A stretch of 64,000 nt of DNA, taken from positions 56,819,564-56,883,563 of the forward strand of contig OY720348.1 of NCBI GenBank assembly GCA_963082975.1, given 5' to 3'. Below the pieces are notes generated by a model. It saw nothing but the letters and a program-made list of their open reading frames with translations, ran no database searches and was not told the origin of the DNA. Each line of letters opens with the position of its first letter. Position 1 is the first letter of the stretch. A program made the position numbers and the translations under genes. This document shows positions 1 to 11,549 of the stretch, one piece after another. Source of the DNA: Labia minor (taxonomy: Eukaryota > Arthropoda > Insecta > Dermaptera > Spongiphoridae).

Positions 1-1150
1 TATTTATCTCTATCCTAGCATTATTTTAAAATATCTAAAAATGTTCTCGTCCTCTAAAGTCACAGACCATGCCTCTCACTTATATAATATAACAGCTTCA
101 TAATAGTTTTATTTTATTTATTAATTTATGATTTATAATGTACAAATAATAAAGTGTAAATTGTATGGTTATGAGTTATGAGTTATGAGGTATAAATTCC
201 GTCTACCAGCAATCCATCCACACGGATTAAATTTTAAATACTTGTGTATGAACGTATTGAAATATAATCGATTTCAATTCTTTAAAAAAAATGAATAGGA
301 TGAAAAATTCAAACAAAGAAAAAAAAATATCAGTATATTTAAATATAATTAATATTTGAATAAAAACATAAATTAACTTATCTTCGTGATTTGGAATGAT
401 GTGTTATTCAACTTTTTTTTATTATTATTTATTATCTTTCATCTAGTAAAAATATAAATTATTAGTAAATTATCATGAATTTTGAAGGTAATTAATATTT
501 AATCGATTGTCGATAACTTTAATTGTTCCTTTTTAAATTATTTATTTAATTACTAATTTAGTGATGAATTAAGAGATACCCAAGTAATTATTTCACTACC
601 AAATTATTATTTGTCTATATACTTATATATATATATATAAATTAGTTTATTGTAATGTATAATTTTATTCTCGTCAAGTTGACTTCACATGAAGTAAACT
701 AACACGGGCCAACTCGTACTCAGGGGATTTTACTGGTCTCTTTTATCATCTATCATTTTACTACTACTATTAATAAAATAAATCATAATTTCCATTTATA
801 TCTAAACCTCTTATCAATCGACCTATAGTTAATATATATATAATAAGTATAAATATTTTTCCATCCATCCAATTCTTACCTCTCCTAATTCCCTCAAACC
901 AATCTTTATGTCGTTAGGTACTGTGTTCTTGACCGGTTGTTTTCTAAAGGGTTACTCGATAAACAACCTGCAATTCCTGCATTTCTTTGAGCTACATTTT
1001 CAGCCAATCAGAACCTACTTAACTACTATATGAGATTATGTTTTAGGGTGGGAGGTTATTCTATCTCCATCAAGAAAATTATTATTTTTGTTCTTTTTAT
1101 TATTTAAACAATAACAGCGTTTATAAATAATCAAAAAAATTATTGTTTTT
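1..1150. other. AT-rich intergenic DNA
   Basis: No coding signal or recognisable transposon end is seen. The stretch is dominated by A/T homopolymer runs and a short (TA)n at about 625-640. Confidence 0.5.
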
Positions 1151-1162
1151 TTTTTCTTTGGT

Positions 1163-1440
1163 TCACCAGTAAATTCTTTGACCATTCTCCCTCCTATTGG
1201 CGAGAACGGATTGAGCGAACGTGCATCCGGCCAGTGGTTTTACCCGAGGGTGGCTTGTGCCAGGGGGTTGCTTGGGTGCTGTTACATTCCCGCGAGGACA
1301 AAGGCTGCAAATTGCCATTCCCGACCTCTCCACTTGTCCATCCCATGAAATTTCTTTCGACATAAATCCTTCCGAGAGATGATTTTTTTTTTTTTTTTAG
1401 TTTTACGGATTTTTCGTTACTCCGCCTTCGGGCTCCCCAG
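1163..1440 (-). other. GC-richer island with a 66-codon minus-strand ORF
   Basis: This patch is clearly richer in G, C and CpG than the DNA around it. A minus-strand ORF of 66 codons (1163-1363) begins with ATG and contains two Cys and several Pro, but matches no family I recognise. It could be a host first exon, a promoter-proximal island or an old repeat. The composition contrast is the only real evidence. Confidence 0.25.
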
Positions 1441-1444
1441 TGAG

Positions 1445-1905
1445 AACTAAATGAAATATTTTTTCTCTGTTTATTTAAATGAAAATGTAGATGGACTCAA
1501 CAAAAATAAAAATAATCTAAATAATTTGATTTATACTATTCATTTTTTATGAATATCTGAGATTCTTTTGAAATTCAATGATACAAACATGATTTTTTTT
1601 TCAATAGAATAAATATTTTTTTTTTTTACTATATATTTATTTTTTCATATCAAAATGGAAGTATAATATAACAGTAATATTTTTTAAGCGATAATTAGCA
1701 ATAATTTAAGCATTTTTTTTTATTTTATTTACTTAAATATAGAAATATTATTAAAGATAATTAAAGCTAATTTTTTTTTTATATACTATCATGTGTCATC
1801 ATTCATCATTTCAATACATTTATACAAATCTAATTTTTGTTTAAAACACATCCAATTCAATAGAATATTGAATTTAACAATTACATTATTTTGATTTGTA
1901 TTGTA
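1445..1905. other. AT-rich intergenic DNA
   Basis: Long T runs with no ORF and no recognised repeat end. Confidence 0.4.
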
Positions 1906-1910
1906 TATAT

Positions 1911-2190
1911 CAGTGATTCATAAAATTGTTTTTTATCGCGGCACACTTTTAATGGATTAAAAATTTGGCGGCACACAAAGAAAAAGATAAGTGTAAAAGT
2001 TATTTACCATATTGAAAAAATTGAAAAAATGTCGAAAATGTTTAAGAGCCTGTGTGATCACAAAAACATTTTTCCATTTTTTTTTAGCATACATATAAAA
2101 TAAATAAGTACTTTTTCTTAATCTGAACTTTACATTTGTAAAATTTGGCGGCACACAAAAGTGCCGCTTCACAGTGGTTGAGAATCACTG
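1911..2190 (+). mobile_element. hAT-type MITE, 280 bp (same family as 29479-30122)
   Basis: The element begins CAGTGATTC and ends GAATCACTG, so its termini are inverted repeats of the hAT type. Inside both ends is the motif GCGGCACAC (inverted as GTGTGCCGC), which also marks the copy at 29479-30122. The flanking 8-mers are gtatatat (1903-1910) and gaatatat (2191-2198), matching at 7 of 8 positions, as expected for an aged hAT target-site duplication. It carries no transposase. A (TA)n tract follows directly. Confidence 0.8.

Positions 2191-2224
<34 letters not shown>
2191..2224. repeat. (TA)n microsatellite
   Basis: About 30 bp of uninterrupted TA repeats abut the right end of the hAT MITE. 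Confidence 0.9.
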
Positions 2225-2228
<4 letters not shown>

Positions 2229-2435
2229 TATATATATTAATTATTTCCTTTATTTTATTAGAAATAAGAAGAATAATATTACCTGTAATAATAAATTGAG
2301 ACGATAATGATGAAATAGATTAATTAACTCGAGAACCCACCTGAAAAAAATTAATAAATTGAGTATTAGTACAATAATATAATGATAATTTTGAAAATGG
2401 ATTTTCCACAATCCATATTTAATAATTTTATTAGA

Positions 2436-2466
<31 letters not shown>

Positions 2467-3170
2467 AATAGAATTATGAATTCTAGCTTAAATGGAATTA
2501 CTATTTCCTCAATTGAATTCCTAGATTTCCATTATTGTTTCTTTGATAATTACTCAAATTTCCTTCAATGGAAGAAACCTACCAACTCTTCCTCCTCGTT
2601 CTTGGACTTTATTCATATTCATGGATTTTAATAATAAATAAAGGTTTTATATAGCTAAGGAAGATTTATTACTTTCTTTTCTTCTAAGAATATATATAAA
2701 TTATTGATGATGATGATACTAATAATAATTTCAAAGAAACCTATGAAATATTAAAATTATAAATTTTGTTGATAATAAAATTAAGTACTCTTTTAAATAT
2801 GATTTGTTTTTGTTTTTTATTTTTAGGGACTTCGATAAGATTTGATTTAAGAAATTAATATTTTTGTTCTGAATCATTACATATTCGAGATTATTTTAGA
2901 ATTCAAATACTACTTAAAACCCTTTCTTGTCACAAAAAAAAACAAAAAAACAATTGAGATAAAATCGATCAAAAATAATGAGTCAAAATGTTTTGTTTTT
3001 ATTTCCGTTTATAGAAATGATAAACAAAAGTAAAATCGTTAACGAACAAAATAGTTGAATTATTTATTCTGATAAATGATGAAACAAAGGTAATTCCATT
3101 AATATCATCATCTAAGTCAATTTACTTGTACTGTCGATTTTAATTTGATTTAAAGATTTTTTTTAACAAT
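2225..3170. other. AT-rich intergenic DNA
   Basis: A (TA)n tract lies at about 2436-2465. No ORF or recognised repeat end is visible. Confidence 0.4.
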
Positions 3171-3742
3171 TTTCAATTTATAAAAGAATCTGAAAAAATA
3201 ACATAAAATAAAATCAATAGGTTAAGGGTAAGTGATTAAAAACACTCGGTTTTAAGTTTCAATATAAATTTTATTAAACATTTTTGGACATTTCGACAGT
3301 TACGTCATCTTCAGAAGTTTCTATTATATTTAATATATATATATATATATAGATAGATAGATAGATAGATATTAATAAACTTTCATAATATCATCAACAA
3401 TAATTCTTTTGTTTGTATTATTTATATAACTTGTTTACAATTCAATAATCTTGATCAGTGCAATCCACTCCTTCAATTTATAAAAAAGAATCTGAAAAAA
3501 TAATATAAAATAAAATCAATAGGTTAAGGGTAAGTGATTAAAAACACTCGGTTTTAAGTTTCAATATAAATTTTATTAAACATTTTTGGTCATTCGACAT
3601 TTACGTTATCTTCAGAAGTTTCTATTATATTTAATATATATATTAATAAACTTTCATAATATCATCAACAATAAATCTTTTGTTTTGTATTATTTATATA
3701 ACTTGTTTACACTTCAATAATCTTGATCAGTGCAATCCACTC
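3171..3742 (+). repeat. Tandem duplication carrying a Penelope-like end
   Basis: Unit 1 (3171-3471) and unit 2 (3472-3742) are near-identical direct repeats that begin with TTCAATTTATAAA. They differ mainly in the length of an internal TA/GATA tract, which is longer in unit 1. Each unit contains ATTTCGACAGTTACGTCATC or a close variant followed by TTCAGAAG. That layout (ACGTTTCGAC-like core, then a CATCTTCAG-like motif) resembles terminal regions of Penelope-like elements. The duplication is seen directly; the Penelope assignment is inference. Confidence 0.7.
3350..3370. repeat. (GATA)n microsatellite
   Basis: Several GATA units follow a (TA)n tract inside unit 1 of the tandem duplication and are missing from unit 2. 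Confidence 0.8.
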
Positions 3743-3749
3743 CTTCAAT

Positions 3750-4290
3750 CTATTCTATATCGAGCCACCTTTCCACCCAATTTCTATCTTCTCTTAATCC
3801 CCTTTCTTAATCTAACTAATTTAATATTGAACTCTCACTACCTATTTTCAATCTTCTTGATTATGTTTGGCGATGTGTTGAGATGAATATTATGGAATGA
3901 TAATAAAAATTAAAATAAAAATCATCATAATTAACATCAATAGATCGGTATGTTTATAATTTATAATTTTTGAATAATTATATTAATATAGGTTACATAC
4001 AATAAATATACAATTTGAATACTATAATCTAATATTATATAATTATTTTCGAAAGATTTTAAATTGATTAATACTTTATTTATTTATTAAACAAAAACAA
4101 ATCATCAGTTAAAATAAATATTATTATATTTATGAGATTATTATATTATTATAATTAATAATGATAATTTAATAATATAAATAAATATTCATTATATATT
4201 ATATTTGAAGTGTTGCAATGTATTTATTTATTCTTCAAATATTTTATTTAATACATATTTAATTAGAGTATTTGAAAGCTATTAATAAAT
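3750..4290. other. AT-rich intergenic DNA
   Basis: No coding potential or repeat end is recognised. A 68-codon ORF at 3680-3886 straddles the end of the tandem duplication and looks accidental. Confidence 0.4.
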
Positions 4291-4299
4291 TGACCTAAA

Positions 4300-4555
4300 T
4301 AAATCACGGGGATTAGTAGCAGATGTTTCCTCCAAAACCCCGACAGAGCCTTTTGCCATTAAAATGGCTATCTGCCCATGGAATCAAAATTGTCTCAACG
4401 ATGAGTAAATTTAATGAGTGTCGTTTAATAGAGAGCCTCAAGGAATGACTTGAAACTACCAGATTAAAAGGAGTTTCGATCCGCAATGCAGAGTTGTTGA
4501 GCTTAATTTAACTTAAACTAACAAATAGGCCTATCAAAGGTCTTTACCTCCCTAA
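4300..4555. other. GC-richer unique-looking patch
   Basis: This stretch is less AT-biased than its surroundings and contains no long ORF or transposon terminus. It could be conserved non-coding DNA or a decayed repeat. Confidence 0.25.
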
Positions 4556-4975
4556 TGGATTAAAAAAAAAATAATAATTTACATATTTTGAGCAAAGTTA
4601 TTTAAATAGTTATAAAATAATTTATGAGAAAATTTGTAATTGATAATATTTTCAAAATTTATAAATTCGAAAATCATGGTAATAAAAGATTTTAATAATA
4701 CTTAAATTGAAATAAAATTACATATATATAAGTAAACATAGAATCATATTAATTTAATTAAAATTTTAAATAAATTTATTATATTATAGATAAATATTTA
4801 AGGATACAACAGGGAAAGTTAACATTTACCTTAAAACCATTCACAATTGTACAGAGTATAGTTAAATTATATTTTGGTAAAATGAAATAAAATTAGTTAA
4901 CGGATAAATTAATTAAATTATATAAAAATTAATTAATAAAATAAATTTGAAATTAAAATAATAATAATAAAAATA

Positions 4976-5045
4976 TTCGTTCTACTGATCAAACAATACA
5001 TCTACCCCGCTTATGCGACAACCGACATAGACAAAATTGAGAGGT
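4976..5045 (+). repeat. SINE S1 3'-tail fragment
   Basis: The block GTTCTACTGATCAAACA followed by a CCGCTTATGCGAC-like segment matches the 3' part of the S1 SINE seen at 56.9-57.1 kb. No head is present. Confidence 0.4.
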
Positions 5046-5154
5046 ATTTTAAATAATAATATTATAAAATAAGACAATCATAATAGTTCAAATAATAAAA
5101 ATAAAATTATTATTTTTATTTTTTTTTTATTATTAAAGCTTTGGTGGCTGCTTT

Positions 5155-5262
5155 TATTTATAAGTGAATTTTGTAAAGAAAAACACATATTGATATTTTT
5201 TTGAATAAATTTAGAAAAAAAATATCAATATCTGGTTTTCTTAACAAAATTCACTTATAAAT
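5155..5262. repeat. Foldback (inverted repeat) of a Penelope-like end
   Basis: A left arm beginning TTTATAAGTGAATTTTG (from 5157) is matched on the opposite strand by a right arm ending CAAAATTCACTTATAAATT (to 5262). The arms are about 48 bp with a few mismatches and a spacer of about 10 bp. The arm sequence is the same as the start of the Penelope-like segment at 58445-58600, so this is a head-to-head pair of that end. Confidence 0.75.
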
Positions 5263-5288
5263 TATTACTATTTGTTTAGTTTTTATAG

Positions 5289-5533
5289 CAGAGGTTCTTC
5301 CAGTTTGCGGTTCCCTAAATACGCGGCGCCCTCTATATAGCTTTTTACTAAATTTTTGGATTTCTTGAAAAAACTTTCTTTTTTTTAAATCGATTACCCA
5401 TTTAACAGCAAAAAATTAAAAAGCTTACAAGATTTTGGACGAAAAATTTCAAGAATTTGAAAATTGCCGAAATGTTTAATTGAATATTTCAGGGCGCCTC
5501 GGGAAGCCACGGCTCATACTTTGGGAATCACTG
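5289..5533 (+). mobile_element. hAT-type MITE, 245 bp
   Basis: The left end is CAGAGGTTCTTCCAGTTTG; the right end, read from the other strand, is CAGTGATTCCCAAAGTATG. Both ends carry a subterminal GGCGCC block. Flanking 8-mers ttttatag (5281-5288) and atttatag (5534-5541) agree at 7 of 8 positions. No transposase is encoded. Confidence 0.8.
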
Positions 5534-5938
5534 ATTTATAGAATAGTAAATTATTTTTACTTGAAAAATATTTGTATGAATAAATTATCAATTTCAACTA
5601 CTTTTTTTAATTTTCAATCTAAAAAAAATTCTAAGTTTGTTGAAAGTAAAGGTATTGTAATCCCGATTGAGATTATCGATATGTGGTTTTTGACAAATCT
5701 CCACGTTTCAAGTCTTTCTGAGTGCAAGAAGTAGTTTACCGGTTGACGAATTTGTGTACGTTTGTGTGGCAATAATTTTGTGAACAAAATTCTGATCAAA
5801 CGGTAAATCTGATTATAACTAAATTTTATATATAAGATTCTATTGATGTCATTACAACTTGGCAACATTTTCTACTTAGATACATTGATAAATAATTTTG
5901 ATAATAAATACATTGATAAATAAATAAATATCAAATAA

Positions 5939-6330
5939 TCTTGAGTGTCTCCACTCGACTATCTTGCAAATTTGAATAGGATTAATTAACATATATTATA
6001 TATTTAAATTAAATTTAATTAACTATAAATTAAAATTTATAAATATTTATTAAACCAGAGCGTGTTTGACTCTTTGTTGATGGCACCACGTCACGTGCTG
6101 GCGCGTGATTTGCAGTCGAGTTAAAAATTTAATTCCGGTACTTTCAGGGATTCAATCGAACTGAAATTCTATATATATATATATATCAGTTTTATATAAT
6201 TTTTAACCATGTGAAAAACTATCAAACATATATCTTTATTTTTACGGTCACTTTGTAGGTAATGACTCTCTTCCGGTTTGTCAAAAGTTGATAGAAAACT
6301 ACAAATTTTGAATAACAAAACTTATAACGA
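5939..6330 (-). mobile_element. HINE-like (Helentron-associated) element, 5'-truncated
   Basis: The 3' end of the family is present: the GAGTG stem-loop region and the CGACTATCT inverted repeat. The 5' half with the CA-rich microsatellite is missing. It lies head-to-tail, only 5 bp away, next to the complete copy at 6336-6893, a tandem arrangement known for DINE-1/HINE families. Confidence 0.7.
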
Positions 6331-6335
6331 AAAAT

Positions 6336-6893
6336 CTGGAGTGTCTCCACTCGACTATCTCGCAATTTGAATTGGATAAAATAACATTTATTATATTTAA
6401 ATTAAATTTAATTAATTAAAAATTAAAATTAATAAATATATATTAAACCAGTGGGTGTTTGGCTCTTTGTTGATGGCACCACGTCACGTGCTGGTTCGTG
6501 ATTGGCAGTCAACGAGTTAAAAAATTAAAAAAATTAATTCTGTACCAGAATTCAATCAAGCTGAAATTCTATATATAGCAGTTTTATACAATTTTTAATC
6601 ATGTGAAAAACTATCAAATATATAGCTTTACTTATACGATCAGTTTAGAGGAAAAAAAAAATGAAAACGTGGTAGATAATGACCCACTTCCGGATGAGCT
6701 AGATTTCTCAAGCGTTGATAGAAAACTACGAATAATATCCGTATAACAAATTTAATTATTCTAGCTCAAACCGTTTTTGTGTAATCTTGTCTACATACAC
6801 ACAGACAGTTAGACATTTTTCTTAACCTTAGTGAAAATGACTCTCGACATCGAAAATTATCGTGATCGTAATAGTATCTCTGGCGAGATAGTA
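6336..6893 (-). mobile_element. HINE-like (Helentron-associated) element, complete
   Basis: Read on the minus strand, the element starts TACTATCTCGCCAGAG, has a CA/GT-rich block about 110 bp in, and ends with GCGAGATAGTCGAGTGGAG followed by ACACTCCAG. So the 10-bp repeat ACTATCTCGC is terminal at the 5' end and subterminal (inverted) at the 3' end, followed by a stem-loop GAGTG-GAGA-CACTC. That asymmetric design is the known hallmark of Helentrons and their non-autonomous HINEs. No coding capacity. Confidence 0.75.
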
Positions 6894-6899
6894 AAAAGT

Positions 6900-7900
6900 G
6901 TTGGCATATTTTCAAAACAAAAATAAACATAAAAATTTTAAATGAAACAATTTATAGAAAATTTTATTCTTCAAATTTCATCTCTTATGAAAAATTTTGT
7001 CAAACTTTAAATAATCAAGATAAATAGTATTAATAAAGTAAAAAGACTATATTTCCTAAAATATCAAAAATACAATAAAAAAAAATAATATAAAACAATT
7101 TATAGAGAGAATTAATTAATACATATTTCATTTCTTATGAGAGAAGAAAATTTTGTCAGAATTTAAATAACAAAGAAAAAATGTGACTTGTTATCTTTCT
7201 AGCCTGAATAAGTCTCTCTATCTTGATATGTATTTTTTTTTCTTCTTCAAAAAGTACATTATGGCTACGCTTTTAGAATTAATATTTGATTAGCTATTTT
7301 ACTATAAATTTTTTACATGTATATTTCGGTGCAAGTTGGGTTAAGTGGAATTCCTCTTGTCAACAATCCATTTTAGAGCCGCCCTAATGAACTGTCTTTA
7401 AGCGATCCAGACCGCCTGGACGTTCTCTAAAACCAAATTATAAATTCATAGACAAAAAAAAAAAAACAATTTGGATTGATTTTTGAAATTTTTCATTTAA
7501 TGGCGATTTTATATTTTATTTATATAAAATATGCTGATGTTTAACATTTACGACGGGATATTAAAAAGTTTTAAATGATGATGGATATTAACCGACTTGG
7601 CAAAATGGGGAGCGAATATTTATTTATCTATATTAAACTTGGATTAATGCCATAGTCAAACCAAAAAAAAACAAAAAATATCCTTCTAATAGAATTGTTT
7701 TTTAATTGGTGATCTAGAAAATGAAGAGGTTACTTATCTTTTAAATAAGTTGACATGTGGCCAGGCACAGAACCAACCGACGGTTTGAAATAAATTAATT
7801 TCCCGCTACATAAACAATTTCAAATAATTTGAATATATCTATTAATGCAATAAAAAATAGATATGGATAGAACATAAATATTTTTAATTTTATTTTATTT
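6900..7900. other. AT-rich intergenic DNA with a small GC-richer patch
   Basis: The patch at about 7325-7430 is less AT-biased. No ORF of note or recognised repeat end is seen. Confidence 0.35.
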
Positions 7901-7904
7901 ATAA

Positions 7905-8035
7905 TGGTTGGCTGTGACGGCATGAAGGGCTGGGTGACGTCATATAATTTTAAATTAAGAAAAAACTAATGTAGATGATTTTTCCCGAGGATAAAACTAA
8001 TAAACTCCCTTACTATCGTCGGTCGGTAAAAATCA
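7905..8035 (-). repeat. Repeat B internal fragment
   Basis: On the minus strand the text around GGAAAAATCATCTACATTAG and the following TGACGTCA matches the internal region of repeat B at 24.18-24.26 kb and 27.6 kb. The piece ends in CCGACCGACGATAGTAAGGG, a short sequence found again at about 21.30 and 63.91 kb. Confidence 0.5.
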
Positions 8036-8384
8036 TTTTCGTCTAATCCAACCTTGGGGATAATTATAAATTCAGTAGATGAAGAGCACTACGACGGTGT
8101 CTTATTTGTTAAAATATATTTCACAATTATTAAAAACTTCAATTAATAATTACATCGTCTGTTTTATGGATTTTAATTAATAATTCAAGAAATTAGATTA
8201 AGGGATATTTTCATGTTATTATAAATCCATTTTACTTTCTATTCACTTGGGATTTATTTATATATTTATACAGTTAAGCTTATATATATATAAAAGCCTA
8301 GCTATAGAATAGCAGATTCTACTGCATTGAGGGGATAATTTCAAGAAAAGGATTTTCATTTTATTATGAATAATTTAAATTAAA

Positions 8385-8515
8385 GAACCCTACGAAAAGA
8401 CAGCGCTTATCAATTCAGATGTCGTTTTAGCAGGGTAAAGTTGTTGTATAATCAGTACAACTAATTCCCTTTTAACCATTATCTGGATTTTCTTGATAGG
8501 ATGAACTATTCAAAA
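8385..8515 (-). repeat. SINE S1 remnant
   Basis: The sequence runs from an AGCGCTTATCAA-like block through TGTATAATCAGTACAAC to TGGATTTTCTTGATAG. This matches the S1 SINE 3' half in reverse orientation with heavy divergence. Confidence 0.5.
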
Positions 8516-8519
8516 TTAT

Positions 8520-10464
8520 TCAAAACCCCCAAAAATTATAAAATAATCTATAAAATCTTGTGAGTAGACCTATTGTACAAACTAAAATCAAGTTTCATTA
8601 TTTTCTTTTTTTTTCACATCATATCCTTTCTTAAAATCTTTCAAAGTGAATATGACTCACTTCGAATGACCTGAAAATTTGCATACATATTTAACTCCAA
8701 TGACAATGCAATAATCAAAAACAAATATTTTGAATTTTTCAAAAATATGGATTTTTAAAATTTTGTGAATTCAAATAAAAAGTTTATATTAAAAAAAATT
8801 TAATTAAATTCTAAATATAAATTCATTTAAATAAAATTAAAACTATTTAAATATTTAAAATGATTTTAATAATGATAATATTATAAATATAAATAATTAA
8901 TTTTTCATAATGATAAATATTTTTATATAACTTATAAATTATAAATTATAAATATATAATAATAAAAAAATATAAAAAATTAAAAACTTGAAAATAATAA
9001 AAAGAATAATAAAAAAACTTTTTAATATACACCCTTTTTAAACAAAAATGACCTAAAAAATAAAATATTAATTAAACCTTGAATATTATTCTTTATATAT
9101 GTCCAACAAAAAAAAATGAGGCGTATATAATATAATTGAATTCTTTACCTACTATACTATGCGCCCACGATTTGTTTGGTGGTATATAAAGGATAATACT
9201 CAAGGATTAACAAATATTTTTTTTCTATTTTTTAGGGCATTATTGATTAAAAAGCGTATATTTCAACAAGATTTGTTATTAATTTATTATTAATATTTTT
9301 AATTTTATTCTTCTAGACTTAAATTTTCTCTTTTTAGTCTTAATTGTATGTGAATTCATTATCGAATAATTAAAATTAAAAAAATATTTGAATATTTGTT
9401 ATTCAATGCTACTTAGCCAAGACTGTCACATATAATTAAAAGCAGATAAATTCACATATATAGTAAGTTAATTTTCTACAAAGTCTACAAAGATAAAGCA
9501 TAAAACCCAACATTTCAAAAAATCTATTCCTAGACTATTGTTGGATATAATAATTTCTAACAAGAGAGAGAGAGAATTTCAAATAGATGTTTAAATGTTA
9601 ACTCTAAATTCCTTGATGTTGATTTTTGTTGTCATCAAAGGAGAGGAGCCCTTTTCGGAAATTATTATTATTATAATGTTTAACTAATTTATAAAGCTGC
9701 TTGTCGTTGTTTTATTAGCCTTATTTACGTATACTAGTTTAAGTTTTGGGTTAAGTTTGGAATTAGAAAGAGATATTCTTGAGTTGTGGTCCAAGTCCTT
9801 GACAAGATAAATATTGAACCAAAATCTTATTTAAGGCCCCAAGAAAACAACTTTAAATATGTCCAGAAAGGTAGTTCTAACAAATTGAAATACTCCCAAT
9901 AAAACCAAAAATTAAATAGAAATTTTATTGAGAAATAATACATGATGAAAAAATTGTAATATGTGTATATAAAAATATATTCTTTAGATAATGTCACTTA
10001 TTAAGATTGTTATAGGGTTAGAATAATAAAATTGAATTGTTTGTTTTATAGAATTTCGTTAATCGATTAAAATATTAGTACAGTTATATTATCAATTATA
10101 TATTCTTTGATCAGACAAGTGACAAGACACACACAACGACAAATTAATTATTTTATATTTATATTTTAAATATATAATAAATTGTTCAATTTTGAAAATT
10201 ATATATATATTCAACCTTGGAGGCCATGAAATTTGAATAGGCCCTCGGCGCGCCTCCTAATTAAATAAAATGCCACTGCTGTAAAAATACATATTATATT
10301 AATTAACATTATATATATATATACTTAATAAGATATTAATAAAGATATATATATAATTTAAAAACAGAAAAATAGTTAACTATGAAAATTAAAAAAATAC
10401 ATAGACAACAAAAAAAAAAAATTTTAGATTAATTTAATTTAAATAAATTATAAAGTTAATTTTT

Positions 10465-10465
<1 letters not shown>
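8520..10465. other. AT-rich intergenic DNA
   Basis: About 1.9 kb with only short low-complexity tracts, including GA repeats near 9563-9575. I see no gene or transposon end. Confidence 0.4.

Positions 10466-10498
<33 letters not shown>
10466..10498. repeat. (AT)n microsatellite
   Basis: About 30 bp of AT repeats immediately precede repeat A copy 1. Confidence 0.9.
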
Positions 10499-10500
<2 letters not shown>

Positions 10501-10501
10501 G

Positions 10502-11549
10502 AGGGTAACGGGTAGTGTCTTCTCTATGATCACAATAGAAAAGATTTCTACCTCAGGGAGTAGCGTCCCTGCCCTCACGTGAGCTCGTGAATCGTTTCTT
10601 ACATAGGAGGGGAATCATGTCCTTTACCCGTTGACTCCTTTCAATTCATTCCATTACTCTTACTCTTCCCCCTTCCCTCCCTTGATCCTTCAAAAAATCA
10701 AGTTTATTTATATGAAGAAGAATACCTAGCATAGATTCATTTAAAAAAATGAAATCTTTATACTCTTAACTGGAGAGAGGAGTCTCAGGGGGGGTTAATT
10801 CAAATATATGCTGATTATGCGCATTTTTCGACCAGCAAAACCCCGTAGCTTCACTCTGGGAGGACCTACCTCTCCAGCTCTCCTACGCTTCATATTAGTA
10901 GAAAACTTGAAACTCATATTTATTGTACTCTTTTGAGAATTAACAAAACCAATCTATTCAATGTTTTTCATTTTATTAAATCTTTTGACTAAATCTTGTA
11001 AATTATGATTAAGACAAATCAATTGTACATAATTTTAGCCAGATTCTAAATAAAATTGATTTTTTTAGTATCATTAATTCGAAATTTTTATTTAATTTTA
11101 ACATCGTTTTATTTTGACAGTTCAAAAAAAATATTGCCTTATAACAACAGGTAAAACCTATCCGAATATATTCATTATGAAACGTAGATTCATTTTCACT
11201 AGTATTATATATTTTTACAGTGCTTCCTTAATTAAATATTAAATATTGAATTTTGACAGATTGAAAAGATTCGCCGCCATGTTGATTGACCCCCACCTCC
11301 AATGCTTTGCTTATCCGTGATCTTGAACGGGACAGCATAACAATCTCTTGCTTACCCCCAATGGATGAGATTCAACTCCCTTTGGCCTTATTTCCCTAAT
11401 ACACGCTTGCTTTATGCTCTACATTAATTTTACATATTCATTTTCAATTTTAATATATTATTTGATTTCATTAAGTTAAAGTATTATATTATAATAGAGA
11501 AACCACAGTATTATTTTTTTATATTTTATATTATTACTAACATTAGTAG
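10502..11549 (+). repeat. Repeat A, copy 1
   Basis: This is the first of three copies of a dispersed repeat more than 1 kb long (others at 15845-17470 and 44895-46075). It opens with GGGTAACGGGTAG and a structured domain (10505-10590). A C/T-rich segment, TATTAGTAGAAAACTTG, TATGAAACGTAGATTCAT and the block CTTGCTTACCCCCAATGGAT follow in the same order in the other copies. No transposase or reverse transcriptase is recognisable, so the class is unknown. The (AT)n tract marks the left edge; the DNA upstream in copies 2 and 3 is absent here. Confidence 0.8.
10505..10590 (+). other. Conserved stem-loop domain of repeat A, copy 1
   Basis: Three potential hairpins follow each other. TCTTCTCTAT pairs with ATAGAAAAGA (one mismatch) around loop GATCACA and is enclosed by GTAG/CTAC. 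CAGGGA pairs with TCCCTG. A CTC/GAG pair surrounds ACGT. The same architecture is found at 16.1, 45.2 and 59.7 kb. Confidence 0.45.

Noticed and set aside
6336-6893. CRISPR array or satellite
   Set aside because: Copies are dispersed, in both orientations and without spacers; ends match Helentron-type elements.
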